Below are positions 16,006 through 20,142 of a stretch of DNA of 20,142 bases, in pieces. Origin of the DNA: Trichomonas tenax. Lineage: Eukaryota; Parabasalia; Trichomonadida; Trichomonadidae. Location: positions 1 through 20,142 of the forward strand of contig JALKBU010000942.1 of the NCBI GenBank assembly GCA_023091735.1, written 5' to 3'. Positions within the stretch are counted from its first letter, which is position 1. Every line of letters starts with the position of its first letter. The position numbers and the translations under genes are program-made. The notes beneath the pieces were generated by a model. It was given only the letters and a program-made list of their open reading frames with translations, was not told the origin of the DNA and did not search any database.

Positions 16006-17692
16006 AGTGTTTATTTTGTATTGAACTTAGATCCAAGTTTTCTTTCGGGCAGTCGATCTCTGTGATCTCTGAATCGCAAATCAGGGTTGATGGCCTCGTT
16101 GTGGTGACAATGCTGTATTCGTCCCTGTGAATGAATCTGAATCTTAAAATCATGTCTTCTCTGACTGCTTTCGTGAAGTTGTGGATTTTCACCACTGCGA
16201 GACCATCGATTGGCATCGGAATCTTGTCGCTGTTGTTTTTGAATATCGTCGTGATCTGGTTTGCGACAATCTTGACAATCCTGTAGGACTCCAAGAAGTA
16301 TCTCTGGAGGCACTCTTCTACATTCGAAAAACTATAAATTGATTTTAGAAAACTGATTTCTTTCTCATTTTGGTTCATTGCATTTTTGTAGAAATTGAGG
16401 TTTTTCGTGACCTGAAGTATTATTTCATTTGGGACATCGCTATTGACTGGAATTGGAGCGAATGAGAGATCTTCATTTTCGAGATAGATAATTTGCTTGA
16501 AGTCATTTGGTATCGTTAGAGATTTCGTTGACTTTCCAACGGGATGTAATGAAGGGATTGCTGGGAATGACGCCTCTTCTGGAATGTAGAATTTGCCCTT
16601 TTTGGTTTGGAATTCCTTGTTGAGATTGTAGAAAGGCGACGAAATTTTGAAAGAATTGAGTCGTTTATAGAACTTGTCCGATATGTAAATGTACGCGATT
16701 GAGTGTCTGCCGAACTCGGCGTTGTCCTTCTGGTAGAAATTAAGAGGTGCTCCAACCAAAGACAACTTCGTGTAAACGTGGACAATTTCGCTCATTGAGT
16801 CATTCGGGAACACAATTTCGATTCCGTAGCGCAATTTTGCTTCGTAGATGTGAGAGATCAGGTGATAGAAGTTGCCGCCGCAGTGTATAATCCTCTGTGG
16901 AGTTTTGGGGCTGAAAAATGTGTTTCCGTGCATCAAAATCGCATCTGTCTTAAAATTGTCCATTCCATGGTTTTTCTTCGGGTTTGTTGTCACATCGAAT
17001 GGCTGCCCGTGCGTGATAGTGAAAGAAATGCCTGTCTCCTCTTCAAAGCTCTTAGCTATGCTGTTGAGGAGCTGTATTCTGTTGATATTCCTCTGGTTAT
17101 TTGCAATATCTTTCGACTTGTAATAATCTTGGAAATTCGCGATCGAGTGGGTGCCCGTGGATGAAAACCAGTCGATCGCGTCTGAGTAATTGATGCTTTC
17201 CCCGTTTTGAAGCATCCTAAGCAAGCAAATTAACTTGAAATTGGGATCGTAATATTTTAATGGGGGAATCAGCGGTAAATACGCGGCCAATATCGACTGC
17301 AGCCAAGTAAACTCGTCTACAACTGCGTATGGAACAAATGGAAGAAATTCGATTTTGATTTTTAAGCCGTTGTATATTTCGTTTAAAATATGTCTCTCTC
17401 CGAGCTTCAATTTGATTGTTTCGGTGTCGGTTTGGTTGAAGCACAGCTTATTGTGAATTTTTGATATTCGGAGAATTAAAAAATTGTCTGTGTTTAAAAT
17501 AAACGATGGGTACGACTTTACTTTTGTGAATTGTAACGAAGCATCTGAGTTTTCATTAGATTTGCCGTGAATTAAGAATTTCAATATGATAAAAGAATGA
17601 AATTCGTCTCCTCCAAGCTTTATCTCCCTCATTTGAAGCCCTTCGTTTACCTCAAACTCGCAGATGCAAAGCTGAGAAAAAGTCTCTACCAT
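15980..17692 (-). CDS. Unrecognised 570-residue protein
   Basis: I do not recognise a family. The N-terminal 120 residues alternate hydrophobic and charged positions, suggesting beta-strands (possibly a C2- or PH-like fold). The middle has a Cys/His/Gly-containing stretch, IIHCGGNFYHL, around residue 290. The C-terminus (about 460-570) looks mixed alpha/beta. No transmembrane helix or signal peptide is evident. It is the only gene in the window ending in TGA, and its last 26 bases lie antisense to the end of the hydrolase gene. A TAA within TAAA lies one frame off at 16011-16013, so a one-base indel would end the protein about 10 residues earlier. Only 23 bases separate the ATG from the stop codon of the ankyrin gene upstream, so its promoter lies within that gene. 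Composition looks intermediate between the AT-rich and GC-rich genes here. Confidence 0.7.
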   Translation of the reverse strand: MVETFSQLCICEFEVNEGLQMREIKLGGDEFHSFIILKFLIHGKSNENSDASLQFTKVKSYPSFILNTDNFLILRISKIHNKLCFNQTDTETIKLKLGERHILNEIYNGLKIKIEFLPFVPYAVVDEFTWLQSILAAYLPLIPPLKYYDPNFKLICLLRMLQNGESINYSDAIDWFSSTGTHSIANFQDYYKSKDIANNQRNINRIQLLNSIAKSFEEETGISFTITHGQPFDVTTNPKKNHGMDNFKTDAILMHGNTFFSPKTPQRIIHCGGNFYHLISHIYEAKLRYGIEIVFPNDSMSEIVHVYTKLSLVGAPLNFYQKDNAEFGRHSIAYIYISDKFYKRLNSFKISSPFYNLNKEFQTKKGKFYIPEEASFPAIPSLHPVGKSTKSLTIPNDFKQIIYLENEDLSFAPIPVNSDVPNEIILQVTKNLNFYKNAMNQNEKEISFLKSIYSFSNVEECLQRYFLESYRIVKIVANQITTIFKNNSDKIPMPIDGLAVVKIHNFTKAVREDMILRFRFIHRDEYSIVTTTRPSTLICDSEITEIDCPKENLDLSSIQNKHFIEAEGCV

Positions 17693-17715
17693 TCAAAAAC
17701 AATAAAACAAAAAAT

Positions 17716-19239
17716 TTAGTTGGAAAAATAATTTTTCATCAGTTCGACTAATTTTGTCGGATTATGGAATCTCTCCTTTGGCTTCGGATTTCCGACATCT
17801 GGATTTGCGCCGTGCTCCAGCAGTATTCTGACGGTCCTCTCGTTGCAGCATCGCATCGCAACGAAGAGAGGAGTCATCTGCGTGAACCTGATGTCGTTAG
17901 GGTCGATTAACCTTTCATCCAAAATCCTGCTCATGACTTTGCACGATTCGCTGTCTGTCCTCATCGCGAGCCAGTGGAGGAGGTTCCTTCCAGACGCATC
18001 GACGATTTCAGTTCTCAGAAACTCCTGGTTGAGGTCTATCACGCAATCGATGGCGGCGACGAATCCGTGTGCTGCTGCAGCAGCGAGAGGCGACATCGTG
18101 CAAAAGTCTTTCAGCGAAAGAAGATCTGGGTACTCAGTGTAAATGCGTATGAATCCCTCCGCAAAATTCTGGCGTGCAGCGAGATGTAATATATTGCGTC
18201 CAATGGAATCTACATCGTTGATATACTGTGCTATTTCGACCTTTTCTAAAAATTTGTTGACGATGTTAATATTTCTGGATATCACCGCCTGCATCAGCGG
18301 CGTGAATCCGTGCGTGTTCTTCAAGCATGGATTCACGATGTGCGGCATGCAGTCCAGCAGCTTCTCTATGATTTTGTCATTTAATAACTTCGCGGCGTAG
18401 TGGAAGATTGTCATCATTTCCGCATCCTGCGCGTTGAATATATCCTGGAGACTGTCTTTTAGCTCGGAGCATTCCAGCACAGCGTCTATTAGTTTCCCGA
18501 CGTACTCTTTCTGCTTCCCCGACTCTACCTTGATCGCGATGTGGAGCGGGGTCGCGGAGAAACCGCCTGTGGGGAGCATTTGGCGCGGATCGCGGAGGAA
18601 CAGGAACTCGACGATGCTCCAGGAGTTGTATTTGCACGCGACGTGAAGCGCCGTTCTGTTGTCTTTGTCTTCGAGATATAGGATTTCGTTTTTGCATTCT
18701 GGGTCGAGGTTGTCGAGGATGAACTTCACCATGTCCAAGCTCTGCGACTTGACTGCTAACTTGACTGCGTATTCCGGTTTATTTATTTTGGAAATCGGAA
18801 AAAAGTCTTTTAATAATTGTTCGAATGAAAAAGTGCCTCCGTTCTGGTTCTCTGTGTAGGCCTGGATGAATGATTTGATTAATTCGAGATGATTATATCG
18901 AATAAGCGGAACGAAGCAGTAATCCAAAGGACAATCGGAGCTAAGTAGCAGGTTGATGATCGCACTGCTTCCTCCGGTCAGAGCGTAGTGAAGCAGAGGC
19001 TTAGAGTGCGAATACTGCGTATAAGCTCCAGATTTCATCAGAGCGTCAAAAATCGTGAAGGAATTGTATATAGCGGCGACAGCTATCAGCGGGGCGTTAC
19101 TTACTTTCATATTTTGCAAAGCAGGAAATTTTGAATTATATTGTATTCCCTTTTTCGTCATGAAGTCGAGAAACCGCTTCAAATCGTCGTTTTTTATAAT
19201 GGGCTCCAGTTCCGACGCCTGTTCGGAAGATAGTTTCAT
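17716..19239 (-). CDS. Ankyrin-repeat protein
   Basis: A 507-residue protein with about nine ankyrin repeats. Recognisable repeat cores are KPLLHYAL (80-87), RTALHVAC (195-202), ATPLHIAI (229-236), MTIFHYAA (276-283), FTPLMQAV (312-319), RNILHLAA (348-355), MSPLAAAA (382-389), RNLLHWLA (418-425) and MTPLFVAM (455-462), the last followed by LLEHGANPD. Residues 1-75 are more divergent, and 110-190 contain degenerate repeats. No kinase, SOCS or membrane domain is attached. Trichomonad genomes carry very large ankyrin families that are mostly uncharacterised; a protein-binding role is all that can be inferred. The stop is TAA within TAAA. The 53-base gap to the malic enzyme stop holds TGACA in gene orientation about 21 bases before the ATG, but no canonical initiator. 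Confidence 0.87.
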   Translation of the reverse strand: MKLSSEQASELEPIIKNDDLKRFLDFMTKKGIQYNSKFPALQNMKVSNAPLIAVAAIYNSFTIFDALMKSGAYTQYSHSKPLLHYALTGGSSAIINLLLSSDCPLDYCFVPLIRYNHLELIKSFIQAYTENQNGGTFSFEQLLKDFFPISKINKPEYAVKLAVKSQSLDMVKFILDNLDPECKNEILYLEDKDNRTALHVACKYNSWSIVEFLFLRDPRQMLPTGGFSATPLHIAIKVESGKQKEYVGKLIDAVLECSELKDSLQDIFNAQDAEMMTIFHYAAKLLNDKIIEKLLDCMPHIVNPCLKNTHGFTPLMQAVISRNINIVNKFLEKVEIAQYINDVDSIGRNILHLAARQNFAEGFIRIYTEYPDLLSLKDFCTMSPLAAAAAHGFVAAIDCVIDLNQEFLRTEIVDASGRNLLHWLAMRTDSESCKVMSRILDERLIDPNDIRFTQMTPLFVAMRCCNERTVRILLEHGANPDVGNPKPKERFHNPTKLVELMKNYFSN

Positions 19240-19292
19240 CAGACTTCAAAAAAAAATGTTGTCAATTTTTTTCACCGAGGAAAGTTAAATGT

Positions 19293-20142
19293 TTAGTAGA
19301 GCTGATCGTATTCGGCGGATGGGTCGAAGAGCTGAGCCTTCATCCAGTCCTTGAGCTCTGTGCCCTTTGGTGGGACAGCTGTAGCGAGCTCGTTCTTGAT
19401 GAGGTATTTAGCAACATCGAGAGCGATGCCGAAGGAGTAGTCACGGATCTTGTTGAGTGGTGGGAGAAGGTTGCCCTCATTGTGGTCCTCCTTCTTGACG
19501 AGGGAAGCGAGGGATTCAGCGGCAACTTCGAAGACCTTGCCTGGGCAGTGGCGAGCCTTTGTTGTGACGAGGGCGTAGCCAACAGCTGGGAAGATCCAGG
19601 AGTTGTTAGCCTGGGCTGTGACGACCTTCTTGCCGTTGACGTTCTCCTCTGGGAATGGAGAGCCTGTAGCGCAGAGAGCCTTGCCCTCGGACCACTGGTA
19701 GACATCGTGTGGCTTAGCCTCGGCCTTGGCTGTTGGGTTGGAAAGTGGCATGATGACTGGGCGCTCGCAGTTCTTCATTGTAGCCTGGACGATCTCCTTT
19801 GTGATGAGTCCTGGAACACCAGAAACGCCGATGACGCATGTAGCCTTGAACTTCTTGACACCCTCGAGGACGGAGCCGTAGACTTCCATGTCGTGCATGT
19901 ATGGCTTGTTGAAGTCGTAGAGATCCTTGCGGCCAGCATGGACCATGCCGCGGTGATCGAACATGATGATGTTCTTCTCAGCATCCTTGCGGGAGATGCC
20001 ACCGCGGGAAACGGTCATATCAACGATGAGGTTAGCAATGCCTGTAGCAGCAGAGCCAGCGCCGATGAAGATGATCTTCTGGTCCTTGAGATCTGGAACA
20101 CCCTCCATGTGTGTGGCAGAGGCGAGTGTAGCAGCAGCGACG
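19293..20142 (-). CDS. Malic enzyme, C-terminal part (runs off the window edge)
   Basis: The last 282 residues of a eukaryote-type malic enzyme, which oxidatively decarboxylates malate to pyruvate using NAD(P). The frame stays open from 20108 to the window end (reading VAAATLASATH before the internal Met), so the Met at 20106-20108 is not the start. A Rossmann motif, GAGSAATG, opens the dinucleotide-binding domain. Family blocks follow: IGVSGVPGLIT, LSNPTAKAEA, ATGSPFP, ANNSWIFPAVG and PPLNKIRDYS. Trichomonads have hydrogenosomal and cytosolic forms; the N-terminus that would show a hydrogenosomal presequence lies outside the window, so location stays open. The hydrogenosomal form feeds pyruvate to pyruvate:ferredoxin oxidoreductase. 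Strong C/G-ending codon bias points to a highly expressed gene. The stop is TAA within TAAA. Confidence 0.93.
   Translation of the reverse strand, partial: VAAATLASATHMEGVPDLKDQKIIFIGAGSAATGIANLIVDMTVSRGGISRKDAEKNIIMFDHRGMVHAGRKDLYDFNKPYMHDMEVYGSVLEGVKKFKATCVIGVSGVPGLITKEIVQATMKNCERPVIMPLSNPTAKAEAKPHDVYQWSEGKALCATGSPFPEENVNGKKVVTAQANNSWIFPAVGYALVTTKARHCPGKVFEVAAESLASLVKKEDHNEGNLLPPLNKIRDYSFGIALDVAKYLIKNELATAVPPKGTELKDWMKAQLFDPSAEYDQLY

Noticed and set aside
20106..20108. Internal Met of malic enzyme as translation start
   Set aside because: The frame stays open to the window edge with residues that fit malic enzyme, and half of the enzyme would be missing.

Overview
The window looks like nuclear DNA of a trichomonad protist (Parabasalia; Trichomonas or Tritrichomonas-like). 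Long intronless eukaryotic genes are packed a few tens of bases apart. Several starts have an initiator of the form TCA-pyrimidine-A/T just upstream. Many stop codons sit in a TAAA tetramer, the trichomonad 3'-end signal. The products include a eukaryote-type malic enzyme, flagellar proteins and a bacterial-looking hydrolase. The species cannot be fixed from the window.

Positions 1-1593 are very AT-rich and look like the debris of a mobile element. A short lysine-rich plus-strand ORF faces a broken minus-strand piece of a protein-primed family B DNA polymerase of the Maverick/Polinton type. That piece keeps the exonuclease II motif, carries stops upstream, and ends in three tandem stops. A strong hairpin plus T-run follows directly. 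Positions 1058-1593 hold only further decayed sequence and the 5' flank of the next gene.

Positions 1594-8223 encode a 2209-residue neurofibromin/IRA-type Ras GTPase-activating protein with an intact arginine finger, a Sec14-like domain and a PH-like module. A convergent gap of 418 bases (8224-8641) follows and is oddly GC-rich for an intergenic region.

Positions 8642-14864 are a minus-strand run of four genes: coactosin (actin binding), an enkurin-domain protein (flagellar doublet microtubules), a 1004-residue FAM184-type coiled coil, and an AT-rich armadillo-like protein. The last diverges across a 73-base bidirectional promoter from a plus-strand gene (14938-16005). That gene encodes a DUF3887-like plus alpha/beta-hydrolase fusion that probably came from bacteria and has lost its nucleophilic serine.

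Positions 15980-20142 are again minus strand: an unrecognised 570-residue protein whose 3' end overlaps the hydrolase gene, an ankyrin-repeat protein, and the C-terminal half of malic enzyme, cut by the window edge. Apart from the possible cytoskeleton/flagellum theme of coactosin, enkurin and FAM184, the genes do not form one pathway. The most unusual items are the polymerase relic with its hairpin, the serine-less hydrolase, the divergent promoter and the overlapping convergent 3' ends.
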